Assembly: GCF_030247195.1 (NCBI RefSeq)
Contig: NC_080671.1
Span: 7,889,343 to 7,953,342, forward strand
From: Topomyia yanbarensis
Taxonomy: Eukaryota > Arthropoda > Insecta > Diptera > Culicidae
Length of the DNA: 64,000 nt
Direction: 5' to 3'
Position numbers and translations under genes: made by a program. The notes under the pieces are model-generated. The model searched no databases, was not told the DNA's origin, and saw only the letters and a program-made list of their open reading frames with translations. Shown piece after piece: positions 1 to 11,230 of the stretch; positions within the stretch are counted from its first letter, which is position 1; every line of letters starts with the position of its first letter.

Positions 1-1150
1 TGGAAGTTCGAACACATATGAATAGTACATATACAGTGTAATGGACTTACCAGCTACTCTATGCCCTCCCCAGATAGTGCAATCTGATCTTCATTGTTGT
101 AATACGTTGTTTGAGGACAAAGAGTGCCTCCGTCAAGAAGCAGGAATAGTAGCGTAGCGTGGGTTAAACGTACATTATTTGACTGTTATCCAGACTGGTA
201 AAAATGCCATCGTACATACTCCGTAACGTGCAACCTTAAACGAATCGCACTACTGCGAATATTTTCGCATTCACTTCATGTGGAAACGACATGTTAAATT
301 TGATTTTCACAACACTGGGCCCAATTCATGTCAGTAACTACCAAGCTTCGTTGACAGATGAGCAAACTTTCACTATAATATCAAACTTTTTAACCCACAC
401 GTAGCTGTCAAAGTTTGGAAACAATAGTTTTGACAGTCTTTCGTTTGAATTTTCAATAGATTTTTTTTAGTTCTCTTCTTCACGGTCTAAAACTAATAAA
501 CGTCCATTTTCTAGAAATGTACACTATAATATATATATTAGTTATATTATAACGCCACCGTAATTGTCAAATATTCAATGGTTTAATTGTTACGTAAATC
601 AATTTTAAAATGTTTTATAACGAAACATCGAAATTACTCGAACCTACTAATACGAGTGGTAGAATTCATTGCAATGCCACTCAGGTAAAATAGTCAAAAT
701 AAAAAAAACACATGCACTGCACGTTGCCGTGAGGTACAAATCTTCGACTACATACATTCAATTTGAACCAACATATTTTGATTCCTGATTGTGATTCTTG
801 TACGTCGCTGTGATATGCATTTGACCGTAAACGGAGATTTTGAATTTAGCCAAGCAAAACTGAATTTAAAATTTAAAATTATTTCATTTCTACAACACAA
901 GATTTTTCGTGGAAAAAATATTGGGACCAATCAGAAAAAATGCTACGCAGAACATAGTTTACCAAATACTCGAGGTTCTTCAAATAGCTTGAAAGGTGTT
1001 TGACGCCTATGATCACAATTTAAGGTGAAGGTAGGATCGATTGATACAGACTGGTTTCAATCACACTTTCACAGAGAAATTTTTAAGCTCATTTGGGGTT
1101 TTACTCCTTCATGACGGGCTAATTTTTTCGGTACGGCGGAGTGCCACAGA
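1..1150. other. Intergenic DNA, nothing recognised
   Basis: AT-rich sequence with only short open frames on both strands. I see no domain, no splice-flanked exon and no terminal repeats. It could hold distal regulatory sequence or decayed repeats, but nothing visible supports either. Confidence 0.5.
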
Positions 1151-1155
1151 AAAAT

Positions 1156-1275
1156 AACAAAATTAAAATCAGTTTTTAGCGTTTCGGATTCTCCTCATCA
1201 ATAACTAGCACCATCTTGGTGCCAATTAGATGATAAATCTAAACTAACACCAAAATTAGCACTAGTTAACAATAA
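1156..1275 (+). repeat. Dispersed hairpin-bearing repeat, copy 1
   Basis: The stretch around GCGTTTCGGATTCTCCTCATCA, followed by the small hairpin GCACCATCTTGGTGCC and a TAAATCTAAAC motif, recurs in diverged form at about 28448-28600, where GCGTTTCGGCTTCACCTC precedes a comparable hairpin around ACACTAACTTATTGT. The shared order of motifs suggests one interspersed family, either SINE-like or MITE-like. Neither end is defined by a target duplication that I can see. Confidence 0.45.
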
Positions 1276-1799
1276 TGTTTCTGTTCCAGTCTGAGTCATT
1301 TTTGGAGGCTTCCATGCAAATCTGTACTTTCACGGTCCTAGACCTAATGAAAAACTGAATATTTGCCTCATACGTGAATCGCTTACCAAACAAGGATTTT
1401 GTAGTGAATTTCGACATACTCTTCTTCAACTTTCTGTATCGTTTCATGTGTCAGTTTTGCCACCGCATTCTGGTTGCCGCTTCTGCTCGGCACCTTTCGA
1501 ACTTTGTTTACGTGTTGTACAAAATAATTTATTGTTTTTGCTCCAAATAAATTTAAACTTGAATTGAAATGTTTCACGTTTAAATTTGTTCAATACCATT
1601 CTGGTCATGCAGTGCCTGGTTTTTTTACCGCTAAAATGATTCCGTTTGATCGGCTGATGCTCTTTAATCAAATAGGATAAGGTGCAATATGCGATTCCGA
1701 GCTGCTACTGATGCATTATTACCCACACGCTAGAGAGTAATAAACAAATGAGATCGATTTTTTTGGAATATAGCCTTCGGAATGATTTTAATTCATGCT

Positions 1800-1850
1800 T
1801 GGTTGGGGGCCCCCAAAATCTCGGGGCCCCTGGCCCTGGCCTAGTATGCC
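1800..1850 (-). repeat. Fragment resembling a hAT left end
   Basis: Read on the minus strand, the G/C-rich tract here (GGGGCCCC, then TTTTGGGGGCCC) resembles the subterminal part of the hAT element whose left end lies at 32789-32860. Probably a short relic of the same family; too short to be sure. Confidence 0.3.
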
Positions 1851-2156
1851 CATACGTAAAGACGGTACTGCTGATTATCGGAGCAGAAGTTTATAACTTT
1901 GCCGGACACACTCAGTTGAAGGGCCGATTGTACCCTGCACATAATAGCAACGATTTCTACTTGGAATATAGTAGGGGAAAGTGTTCGGTTGTCGGCACAC
2001 TTTTGTTTTTGACTCATAACATTCCTCCCATTGCACAATATATGGCCAGAGGCATACCAATAGAAAGCTAGAAGCCTTAGCTAATAACTGGTGAAGGGAT
2101 TTTAAAAAAAATGAAATGGGCACAAATCAAAAAAAAACTGAAATTTCTAAACAATA

Positions 2157-2300
2157 GACGTGACAATCTGGTGTATCCAGTGCCACCCAGCGGTGAACAG
2201 ACTGGTAGTTTGACATGACCGATTTAGCTCAAATTTGGAGCAGACATCCTGGTGGGGATAGGAATTCAATTGCAAAGTTTTAGGGCCATATTTTCGTACA
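2157..2300 (+). repeat. Dispersed repeat with CCAGTGCCACC motif
   Basis: The order CCAGTGCCACCCAGC, then CAAATTTGGAGCA, then CCTGGT and AGGAATT matches about 60278-60430, where CAGTGCCACCTAGC, CAAATTTGGAGCAAG, CCTGGT and AGGAATT occur with similar spacing. A non-coding interspersed family; its ends are not defined. Confidence 0.45.
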
Positions 2301-2459
2301 ATGTAGATATTTTTGGTTTGCAAAGGTTGTAATAGTAGGTTGTTTACATATCCAAAACTGATATTCACCACCATCCAACATCTTGAAGCTACATTAATAA
2401 CGACGAATTTTTACTACAGACAAATCTGAAAAGCTCCCATGTGAGTACTTTTAGAATAG

Positions 2460-2660
2460 AGATGTCGCCTGCTTGGATTTCAAAATGGCATCACATATCG
2501 ATTTTTGGCATCGGCTCATGAAAACCGTGTCGGAAATACTCATATTGATTGGGATATAGAGAATTCCGCTAAACCGGAAGTCGCCATCTTGGATTTAAAA
2601 ATGGGGTCAAAAATCAATTTGTGGCATCCACTCGTCAAGCCGACAACCGAATTTTGTAAC
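2460..2660 (+). repeat. Degenerate repeat with CATCTTGGATTT units
   Basis: Two imperfect units share GGATTTCAAAATGG/GGATTTAAAAATGGGG, a run near ATCGATTTTTGGCATC/ATCAATTTGTGGCATC, and CTCATGAAA/CTCGTCAAG. Related units occur at about 35760-36190 (GTACTTGTCAAGCCCGTTCC, ACCCATATTGTTAGGG). The units are roughly 100 bp. Non-coding and old by its divergence. Confidence 0.4.
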
Positions 2661-2873
2661 CTTTTTGAAAACTGTAACAGAAAAACGAACATTTCGGTGT
2701 CATTCAATTTTGATTCACAAAACAGAATGAATTCACTTCTTAAATATTCAATGTGCATACTTTTTCGATCGATTTGCTTCTTTTTATAACACTAAACAAA
2801 TGATAAAAAACCAGTATCTACCTAGTGAGTGAGATTGTTCCAATCTCATTTCACGACAGTAGACACCAGCAAA

Positions 2874-4140
2874 ACGGGTGATCAATAAAAAATGAGAATG
2901 ATTTCAATACGTTTCTGTAATTAAAGTAAAGAGCGTATATTTGTTTGTCTGCAAGATAATTTCTCTCTGGACTCCCTAGAAATGGGTGACATTTTCGCTT
3001 GGGTGCTGTCTTTCCAATCGAAGATGGCGTTGAAACAGCAAGCACTCCACGAGCGTGTTGTGCGGTTTTACGAAACGCATGGTCATCGTGGAAAAAAGTT
3101 TATGGTAGGCCACTTTCGAGACGAAAACGTGCCCGTGAGTACAGTTTACCGGATCCTGGCATCCCTAAGCGTGGAGCGTAAGACCAGGAACGGCAGTTCG
3201 GCAAAGATAATAACTAAGAAGAAGAAGAAGGAAGCGTTGAAAAAGCTGTTCGACAACAAGAACGGAACGAGTTTGTGTGACGCCGGCTGAAAATGTCACT
3301 GCTCCCATACCTTACTTCACCGAACCCTCAAGATGGAGGACATCACCTGTCGGAAGAAGACTCGGTCCCCCGAGTACACGGACGAGCAGATGGCGCTCGT
3401 GAAATCGTATTACCGGTGGATGACGAAGAACTACCGCGGGACGTCTGTCGTGCTGGATGACGAAAGTTACTTTCCGCTCTCGAAGACCCACATTCCAGGA
3501 AAAGACAGCTACTATTCCAGCGAAAAGTCGGCCATACTCCCCAAAGTAGAAAATAAGTTTAAGCATAACGTTGATAAAAGATTATGCTGTACATCGCCAC
3601 ACCGGACAGAGGGATTTCAAAGCCGTGGTTCAATCCGAGAGGTCTGGCCATCAATCAACAATTGTATCAGGAGGAGTGTCTTGAGAAAATTCTTCTGCCG
3701 TTCTTAAAGCAGCATCATGTCTTCTGACCAGACAAGGCGTCTTTCCACCACGCAAAGAAGACTCTGGAGATACCGTACGTGCCGCAAGAAAGAAACCCGA
3801 CCAGCTTGCCGCAGTACCGTCCCATTGAGGATTTTTTCGGCACCCTCAGTGCCCTAGTGTACAAAAATAATCGGCGGGCCAAGGGAACGAAGCAGTTGAC
3901 CACCAGGATCCGGAATTGTATCCGGAACACGGGCGTCCGTGCCGTCCAGCGCTCTTGTGAGAGCATCGCGGCCAAGTTGCGTCATAAGGCTGACCAGGCT
4001 TCCTTCTCCAATATTCATTGACTTTTTTTGAAGAATATACATTATGTTTTTAATAAAAAAAATACTGAATTCACTGAAATGTTTTTTTTTTACTTTTTGT
4101 CTACATGACTGAAAAAATTCTCTTTTTATTGAACACCCGT
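2874..4140 (+). mobile_element. Decayed Tc1/mariner-group transposon, DD37E-type
   Basis: A DDE transposase gene lies between inverted ends: ACGGGTGATCAATAAAAA at the left and its complement (one mismatch over 18) ending at 4140, where a TA follows. The N-terminal part (2982-3290) has helix-turn-helix-like text. The catalytic part shows LDDESYF at about 3450, PDKASFHH at about 3730 and RPIEDFFG at about 3820. The phrase around the last acid (NPTSLPQYRPIE) is typical of the DD37E family of mosquitoes. Only 31 residues separate the last two acids, so about six codons are lost relative to that family. The gene has at least two in-frame stops (about 3288 and 3725) and at least one frameshift near 3580, so it cannot make transposase. 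The left TA is not preserved. Family call from motifs only. Confidence 0.8.
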
Positions 4141-4297
4141 TAGTATTGGGAATTCTTGGTAGAGGTGCGATCTTTGAGGTACAATTATTTGCAACATTTG
4201 TGAAAAGCATGCAAAAGAAAGCTGGCAATGATGAACGCTTAGATTTACGGCAGGGCCTAGTAGACAAAATTAGGAAGGGCAAGAAGCTTGTTGTCGT

Positions 4298-4677
4298 CAG
4301 GGTTACCACTATATTTCAAAGAATATCTGGCAGATCAATTAAAAATGTCTGGCAAAATCCTTACGGCCAATTTCTTCACTGAATGAAAACCGGTTTTCGC
4401 TGAAAATCAGTTTTCGGGTTGCTGGTGACCAATTAGACGAAAACCGGTTTTCAACGAAAACCGGTTTTCATTTAAGTGAAGAAATTGGCCGTTAAAGTCA
4501 TCGAAACTTATCAATCGATTTTTCCTAATTTGGAAAAATATGCCCCAAATTTCCAAAACGTGTGTGCAAACACTTCTATAATTAAAAAACCTGGCAAAAT
4601 GAAAGGTTTGTCTTTTTGTCTGAAAGCTGCAAAAAACTCTGGCTGTGTCAGATAAATCTGGCATAATGGCATCCCTG
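4298..4677. mobile_element. hAT-type MITE with 8-bp target duplication
   Basis: Imperfect terminal inverted repeats CAGGGTTACCACTAT and CAGGGATGCCATTAT (12 of 15 match) bound 380 bp without coding capacity. The flanks are identical 8-mers, GTTGTCGT at 4290-4297 and 4678-4685. The CAGGG terminus with 8-bp duplications is the hAT signature. Inside is a second inverted repeat (4364-4399 against 4454-4491) built around AAAACCGGTTTT, so the element can fold into a strong internal hairpin. Confidence 0.85.
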
Positions 4678-4696
4678 GTTGTCGTTTCTTCTCTTA

Positions 4697-4978
4697 GGGC
4701 ATGTTCAGGAGTGGTTCAGTTCTAGATTCATAATTTTGACAGTTCTATTGTATTGCTGTCCCCAGCAGCAGTTTTAACGGATGTTCTATTCAGTTTAAAA
4801 TTCATGTCTCGCCCTGCCTTCAGCGTTACTGCATTCAAATTTATTTTTCCCCAGTCTTTCGGGTCTATGCGTCTGTGCTGAAAGCTTTGCATGTATTTAA
4901 AACACAGGATTCACAATGTTTCAGTTTCAGTTCTACTTTAACACTCCTATATAAAATAAAACACTCCTGAACATACCC
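4697..4978. mobile_element. PIF/Harbinger-like MITE with TTA duplication
   Basis: Inverted ends GGGCATGTTCAGGAGTG and GGGTATGTTCAGGAGTG differ at one base. They are flanked by TTA at 4694-4696 and 4979-4981. A 3-bp TTA duplication with G-rich ends is characteristic of PIF/Harbinger (Tourist-like) elements. The 282 bp encode nothing. It lies about 350 bp upstream of the bromodomain gene start, directly beside the hAT MITE. Confidence 0.8.
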
Positions 4979-4981
4979 TTA

Positions 4982-5327
4982 AGGGGGAAATTAGCATAGG
5001 CGAGTAGTTTCAAAAATCCAACATATGTTCAACACTCGTCTGACAATGTTCGTCTGCCCTTTTTTCTTGATTGGGTTGTCGAAGTATATTATGCTCGTTT
5101 CCAATTCAATTGAATGCAAACAGTACATCTTTTCACCCCTCGATTTCAACAAACCGGCCGACCGTACGTCTGTTCACGTTTATATTTTCATGTTTACTTT
5201 GAACCAACTGTCAAATTTGTTGACGCTTGAAATTTTTGCGAGGTAGCTGGTGCGCTAGTCTGAATTTAGTGGTTTTTCGTTGCAAAAACAAGTGATTTTG
5301 GTGTTTATCCAGTTCCACAGTGCCACG
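4982..5327 (+). promoter_or_regulatory. Presumed promoter and 5' UTR of the BRD7/9 gene
   Basis: This is the unique sequence between the nearest MITE and the start codon at 5328. I see no convincing TATA box at a fixed distance, and no initiator stands out, so the transcription start is not placed. Assigned by position only. Confidence 0.35.
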
Positions 5328-8194
5328 ATGGGATCCAAAAAGCACAAGAAACATAAATCCGAGCGTAGGGAGCGTGAAGGTAGGTGAAATTTGTTAATTT
5401 AAAAGACTTGGTTTGATCGCCGTTTCCGGCGGCTGCTTACAGAGAAAGCCAATATGCTGCTGGAGCGTCCGCCTAGTTTAAAGCTGATTCTCAAGGTTAG
5501 TGGAAATAGTTCCACTCCGGAGCATGGAAATGATTCCCCGGCTTACGGTATTCAGCAGGACTTGGGTGTGGCCTCGTTTTCCGGTGAATATTCGGGAGAG
5601 CGTCATAAGAAGTCCAAAAAGAAGAAAAAGAAGAAGGATCGTGAGAAGAAGCACAAACACCATAAGGAGAAGCGTCGCCATCGGGATGATTCTAGCCAGG
5701 AGGATTTCAACAGCGTTGGGGATGAAAGTTCGCAAGCTGCACCGGAACCGAATGCTTTCTTTGCGGCGGCAGCAAATTCTGTTAGCCCGGGAAATTTGGC
5801 GTCCCTGCCAGTGACGAAACCGATGATTCCAATCAAAAGTCCCGAGCCGGAAGCAGTAATTATTCAGCAACCGGTTACGCCCGCCACTCCGGCCACCCCT
5901 GCCACTCCGGCGACATTGATGAGGGAGGAAATTAATGCCCCCAGCTCGGTAACGACAGAGGATCCGATGCAGAGCCCAGGTTCAGTGCATTCAACTTCTC
6001 GTCCCGGTAGTAAAATGGATTTTCTTGATATGGGCTCGAATCAGGCACCCAAGACACCCGGATCGGATTGTAGCGGTCGAGAGCAGCGGACCTGCGTGCT
6101 AAAGCTCAAGCAGAGTCGATCTCCGTTGGCACGGTTGTTGGATCATCTGCTTAAGGCGTTGGAAAAGCGTGACCCGCATCAATTTTTTGCCTGGCCGGTG
6201 ACGGATGATATAGCTCCTGGTTATTCGACCATTATTAACAAGCCGATGGATTTTAGCACCATTCGACAGAAAATTGATGACAATGAGTATGTTTCGCTGT
6301 CGGAGTTCAGTGAAGATTTCAAGCTGATGTGTGAGAATGCAATCAGGTGAGGGTGAGGTTTGATATTAGTGCCTTTATTAATCTTTTTCCGTGTTTTAGA
6401 TACAATCATTCCGAAACAGTTTACCACAAGGCAGCCAAAAAGCTTCTTCATGTAGGTGCCCGTCTTTTGCAACCAGAAAACCTGGTGAGATCTTTACGTC
6501 CGCTAATGACGTACATGCGTGAACTGACACCGAAGGAGCTTGGATTTGAGCTTCCCGCCGCTACCGACAATCAAGACAACGAGCATCACACACTCGATTC
6601 AGCAGATGAAGCAATGGCAGCTGCCGTGGACGAAGGCATCAACGCACAGATTAATGCTCAAATCGAGGAGGACGAAAAGCGGAAGCAGATTCGGTTGGAA
6701 AATAATCCGAACAGCAAATTCGAACCGTTTGTGGATGATTTGACGGCTGAAGAAGTATTACAGCAGGTTCAAAGTGCAGCACTCAATGCTCGGACTAAAC
6801 TAATGAAGAAAAAGTCCGCTAACAAGATTGGATTTTTACGACAGTTAAAAGATGGTACGACGACGATGAATATTCTAATTGACAACGAGAATAACACTCC
6901 GGAGAAGGTTGTCTCGTTGGAAGCTTTTACCGGTAAGCTGCAGTATGGAACCGCTCTGTTGCAAGGATTTCGCGAGGATCGGCGGAATTTCGCCAAAACT
7001 GTTAAGCCGCTCAGCTACGGTTCGTTCAGTTCTTTTGCGCCAGTATTCGATTCACGTTTTTCCAACCTATCGAAAGAGGAATCGGATATGGTTTTGAAAA
7101 CTTATGGTGACGAAACTGGGGCAGATTACGCGGAAAGCATTTTGAAGTACACCAAGGGTAGTCCGTATGCTGGCGGAATAGCACATAGTTTGTTGGATAT
7201 ATTCACTAATAGTGAGCACCGAAAAACGTTTGCCACTTTGTGCGAGTCGGACATGCAACGGCAGGAGAAGGAAGCGGTAAAGCATACATTTCCGGAACCA
7301 GCCGAGCGCGAGATCGAGCGGCAAAAGCTTTCCGATACCAAAATAGACTTCAACCAACTCCGTACACTGTCCAGCTTGGGAGTGGATGTTCAGTTTCTGG
7401 ACGATTTGGAACAGCAACTTGATTGTGCTAGCATGACCACCTCCCTGCAGCAAGCGCTTATCGAAAACTCCGATCTGATACAGAAGTTGCACCAGATTCA
7501 AACCAACCGCTTATCTGCCCCGCTTCCAGCCCATTTATCCTACGTACAGCGAGCTGGCGAAAATGAGATCAACCTGGCCGTACAGATCACAAACAATTTG
7601 ACACAGATCGCGAAGCAGCTGCCCCCGCTGGCGATTGCCCCACCGCAAGGGCTCCGGAAGGCGATGGGTTTGAGTAATGGTAAGTTTATTAAGTAAGGTA
7701 GTGTAGCTGTAGTAATATTTACCTCATATTTGCAACAGAGGTACATACTAAATACTGTCTCTTTTTATTTTAGTTGGCCTGGAAGTATTCCCCAACCCAC
7801 CGGTAGGTGTCATTAACCCTCAGCCTAATGGTGGTCCTGTTCAGCACGCACACAACGCCAGCATTCCCTCGAATGGTAAATAGAATTGTCCATGTTTTCT
7901 CCCCACCATTAGTATGCAGTATCACTTTTTATTTCTACGACAGCCGATATTATTGACACCACCCCGATGGACATGGATCTGGAACCGGACGCGATTTCTC
8001 AGCAGCAGCAGCAGCAGTTGCTGCAGCAACAACAGCAGCACCTTCATCAACATCAACATCATCATTCAGATATGAATCCATCACAAGTGGTGGACATTGA
8101 CAGTGAGTTGCGTGAGCTGTTGAACAACAGCTCCAACGGGGATACGGTAGAGTCCGATGCCACCGCCAGCATCGAACAGATGTTGATGGATTGA
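5328..8194 (+). CDS. BRD9: BRD7/BRD9-type bromodomain protein, five exons
   Basis: Joining exons 5328-5379, 5443-6346, 6400-7679, 7774-7875 and 7944-8194 gives one frame of 862 codons plus stop. All four introns are short (53-94 bp) with GT-AG ends and keep phase. The protein starts MGSKKHKKHK, the usual BRD9-like basic N-terminus, then has a Lys-rich stretch (about 72-97), a PAT repeat (about 162-175), a bromodomain (about 238-345) and the BRD7/9-specific DUF3512 region (from about 425). The acetyl-lysine-binding Asn is N321, in the RYN motif that spans the exon 2/3 junction. The last exon encodes a polyglutamine/His tract and an acidic tail. Insects have a single BRD7/BRD9 gene. Its product reads acetyl-lysine and is a subunit of SWI/SNF-family nuclear remodelling complexes (known for the family). 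The start is chosen because exon 1 supplies the conserved KKHKKHK head and joins exon 2 cleanly. The gene looks intact. Confidence 0.93.
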
Positions 8195-8283
8195 ATGCAA
8201 GTACTATCTTAGTGGATATGAAGAATTGTGAAGCTCGAACTAAGAATGTAGTACTGTTTTTATTGCCTGATCTGGAGGATCAG

Positions 8284-8289
8284 AATAAA
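8284..8289 (+). terminator. Polyadenylation signal of the BRD7/9 gene
   Basis: Canonical AATAAA 90 bp after the stop codon, the first such hexamer downstream of the coding region. Assigned by position; cleavage site not determined. Confidence 0.6.
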
Positions 8290-8447
8290 TTTGGAATCAT
8301 TCCAGACACGTTTCATTGTGAATACGATGACGGATTCGAACGTACCACCTGTGTTTTGTTCCATTAACAATTTTGAATATACTTTCCTATTCATTTGTTT
8401 GTACAGACCCAGAGGTTTACGAATACTTCTAAATTTGAAGTTCAAAT

Positions 8448-8689
8448 GGTCGGTGTTAAGTCAGACCGGACCAAGTCGCAAAACATCAAAAAATGAGTTA
8501 GCACTGGATAAAGAATTTCTTCATTTACATTCCGCTTTTACCAGATTTGAAATATGAAACAATAAACAAGAATTATGGTAAAAATTATTTTCCAATTATA
8601 ATGTAATGGATGCTGCGATTCAAACTTTAAACGCGTTTTTCTCGAAATCAATGCACTGTCACTTAGTCCGGTCTGACCTAACACCGACC
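8448..8689. mobile_element. Non-coding MITE with GGTCGGTG ends
   Basis: Inverted ends beginning GGTCGGTGTTAAGTCAGACC and GGTCGGTGTTAGGTCAGACC (one difference over the first 20) enclose 242 bp. AAAT occurs directly outside both ends (8444-8447 and 8690-8693) and may be a 4-bp target duplication. No transposase. Superfamily not assigned. It lies about 250 bp past the stop of the bromodomain gene, just after its 3' end. Confidence 0.8.
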
Positions 8690-8762
8690 AAATATGAATA
8701 ACATTTTTCCTTCCGATATGTGATATGGAACGAATAGGCATTCCAACGAAGAACCCATTTAG

Positions 8763-9540
8763 CTACGGGAGGCTGGTAGTTTCTGCGCGAATCAGCAGAT
8801 TAATTGACCTAAACCCGACGGTCTCTACGCTCCTAGGCAGCCTAATCGTCAGCACGCCGTTATACATCTCGTTCCAAAGCGTTGGACCCAGGATGGAGCC
8901 GTGTAGGACTCCTGCCGTAGCTCGAATCGATATATGTTCCCTGTTTGTCTTATTGACCAGGACCCGGTTCTGGAAATAACGACTTAGAATTCTACACCGG
9001 TAGTTAGGGACCCTCATTTGGTGAAATGATTTGACCCGTTTTTGACTTGTATCGTGAACACGACACAGAATCAATTTCCTGTTTGCGCGCCATATCGGCT
9101 ACCTCGATCATTGTTCGCATGGCGTCCACCGTGGACTTGCCCTTCCGGATTTCGAACTCGTTTTTCGACAAACCGATGTCGCTTTCCGCAAATATTATCA
9201 ACCTGTTAAGGACAATCCCCCCAGGAGTTTCCTAAGCGCATCCAGCAGGTACATTGGTCTTTACAACGATGGATCCTCGGGGGGCTTACCTGGTTTAGGC
9301 AGAAGCACTAACTTCTGTATCTTCCATTTGTTGGAGAAGTGCCCATGTCTAGAGGCTTTTGAAACACGTTTCGGAACACATCCGGGAGTGTCTGGATTAT
9401 CGCTCTCAATCCGATGTTGGTGAGTCCAGCTGGTCCCGGCTCTTTCTTCACTTTGAAACTTTTTTCCAATGCGACATGTTCCTCGTTTGAGACTGGTATC
9501 ATTTCGGCCATATCATTGGATTCGGCTCCGGAAAGAGCCC
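8763..9540 (-). mobile_element. R1-clade LINE, reverse-transcriptase fragment
   Basis: Minus-strand frames read in order as an R1-type ORF2: a segment with KKEPGPAGLTNIGLRAI, then PGKPPEDPS, then LSKNEFEIRKGKSTVDAMRT (the FGFRKGRST motif), then a degraded GVPQGSVLGPTLWN-like motif (about 8880). Frames shift and stops intervene, so it is dead. Only the front half of the RT remains: the YADD palm motif, endonuclease and ORF1 are missing. It ends abruptly at the hairpin at 9567. Confidence 0.75.
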
Positions 9541-9566
9541 TTCTATTAGGGTTAGTTACTGAACTG

Positions 9567-9682
9567 ACTGTGTGACAATGGCGACGATCAGAGCGCCCAC
9601 CTTTGGAAATGTGCCCTACTAAACTGTTAGTAGGGCACATTTCCAAAGGTGGGCGCTCTGATCGTCGCCATTGTCACACAGT
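9567..9682. repeat. Perfect 55-bp inverted repeat (hairpin)
   Basis: Arms 9567-9621 and 9628-9682 are exact reverse complements over 55 bp with a 6-base spacer (AACTGT). The arm contains the start of the R1-like fragment's upstream text, so half of the structure is a mirrored copy of LINE-flank sequence. It sits exactly at the boundary between the R1 fragment and the sequence leading to the Jockey fragment. Confidence 0.9.
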
Positions 9683-9889
9683 ATGCGTCGCCCCAGGCGT
9701 TGGCGTCAGCGTCCTGTTACACATACACACACATCGGTATCTCTGGATCGGTTTACGTCTCGTCGGCAGTCGTCGGTAGACCTGTAACGCAGCAAGCTGT
9801 GCGTGGGTAGAAGAAATGTCGTACTGGCGCAATCGGGGAGCCAACGGGCTCTAGAAAAGAAGTGGCATAAGAGCACAATCACAGGTTGA
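9683..9889. other. Short spacer between two LINE fragments
   Basis: No motif recognised. It may be 3' untranslated sequence of the Jockey-like fragment to its right. Confidence 0.35.
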
Positions 9890-10950
9890 GGTTTAGTTTA
9901 CCACGGGTCCAACACAGATTGTGTTCATCGTTACAGATTCATCATCTCCGTGTGTCCGATCGAGGACGCTCAGCGTACGCCAAAGAATCATTAGGGCAAT
10001 TTTCCAGTGGAATGGTAGAACGCCGGCCTCTACGCAGACACTTTCCGTTTGTGTGCTTGGCAGTAACTTCGATGCGGTTCTGATGGGCCCGTGGTAGAGT
10101 GGGGCTAGAATGTGGTTTATCCCTTCTGTGTTTTTCCGAGATCACAAGATATACTTATTTGGAGTGCGTTGTTCCTATTCCACTTCAAGTGCCTGGCACA
10201 TATGGTTTGTACCAGCCTTTTTCGGTCTTCAACCACCGAAAGTGCGAGGCAAAGGAAGTTTTTCGGTCCAATGTAACCTCAAGGATGATCGGTTCCTTCT
10301 TGTAAGTTATTGGAGAATCGGTTATTTGGATCGGGCGGTCGGCGATTCGATGGAATGTGGAGCAAAGGTGGGTGTAGAAGTTTTTAGAGCTGGAAAGCCG
10401 ACCGAAAGTTGCCCACTTGAAGATGGTGTTAACTGCGGTTTGTAGCTTAATGCGTGTTCGATTCTTGGTCCTTCCCGTTAGAACCACTACTATGTCGTCG
10501 GCGTAAACGAAAATGAATACACCTTGGGGAGGGTGGCAAATATGGAGTTTATGCTAACGAAGAAAAGGGACTGATCCCTAGGGTCCTCCGTTTTCCTCGG
10601 TGTATGTTTGGGATTCGCTCCGACCCGGAATTGGTGGTTTTGTAGGAAGCTCTGTATGTAGAGGCCAAGGTTTCCTCGGATTCCCCAGTGGTCAAGCTGT
10701 CGAAGTATTCCCTCTCCCCATACAGTATAGTATGCCTTGTCAATATCAAGGGCGGCAATATCGATATGTAGGCCATCCATTTTGGCCTGGTCAAGGGATT
10801 CCTCCAGGGATGTCAGGTTCAATCCGGTGCTCTTCCCCTTCCGAAAGGCGTGTTACCTTTTCACGTATTCTTTTGCTGGAGGAATACCGCGCATAGTGGT
10901 TGTAAGAAGTCTGTTTTCGCTATTCTGCAGCTGATGAGGTGACTAGGCGT
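9890..10950 (-). mobile_element. Jockey-clade LINE, RT and C-terminal fragment
   Basis: On the minus strand the frame at 10822-10490 reads DIDKAYYTVWGEGILRQL and LGLYIQSFLQNHQFRVG, matching the LDIEKAFDTVWH and fingers/palm region of Jockey-clade reverse transcriptases. The next frame (10487-10185) continues after a YADD-like position with VVLTGRTKN, typical of mosquito Jockey elements. A basic, His-rich tail follows to about 9942. Stops and frame changes break the gene, and there is no ORF1 or endonuclease upstream. No target duplication found. Confidence 0.75.
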
Positions 10951-11230
10951 GTCAAAATTGAAACTTTGTTCTAGACTACTCGCTCCAAACTTTCCGTATA
11001 TTCTAAATATAGTGTAGGGCGAGAATGCTTCGATGGAATTAACACTTGGGAATTCGCGAGCACGTAGCTACCTCCCAGAATACTAGTAGATAAAAACTCA
11101 CCCCAAAATTGTATTCCATCTCCGAAACCTGTTCTGGTTCCCAATTTTTACATATTACTTCCCAGAATTAGCCGAATATATCATGAAGTCTGCAAAAATC
11201 TGCAAAGAATTGAAATATCTGCAGTCTGTA
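10951..11230. other. Intergenic spacer, no feature seen
   Basis: AT-rich, with CTGCA-containing text near its right end that continues on the far side of the MITE at 11231-11532. That MITE therefore interrupts an older CTGCA-rich repeat (about 11190-11598) whose right end, ACCTGGTATCC, recalls the GGGATGCCAGGT end of the MITE at 24535. Confidence 0.4.

Noticed and set aside
8763..10950. R1 and Jockey pieces as one LINE
   Set aside because: The two minus-strand blocks carry overlapping RT segments of different clades (R1-type IRKGKSTVDAMR versus Jockey-type DIDKAYYTVWGEGI), so they are two elements.
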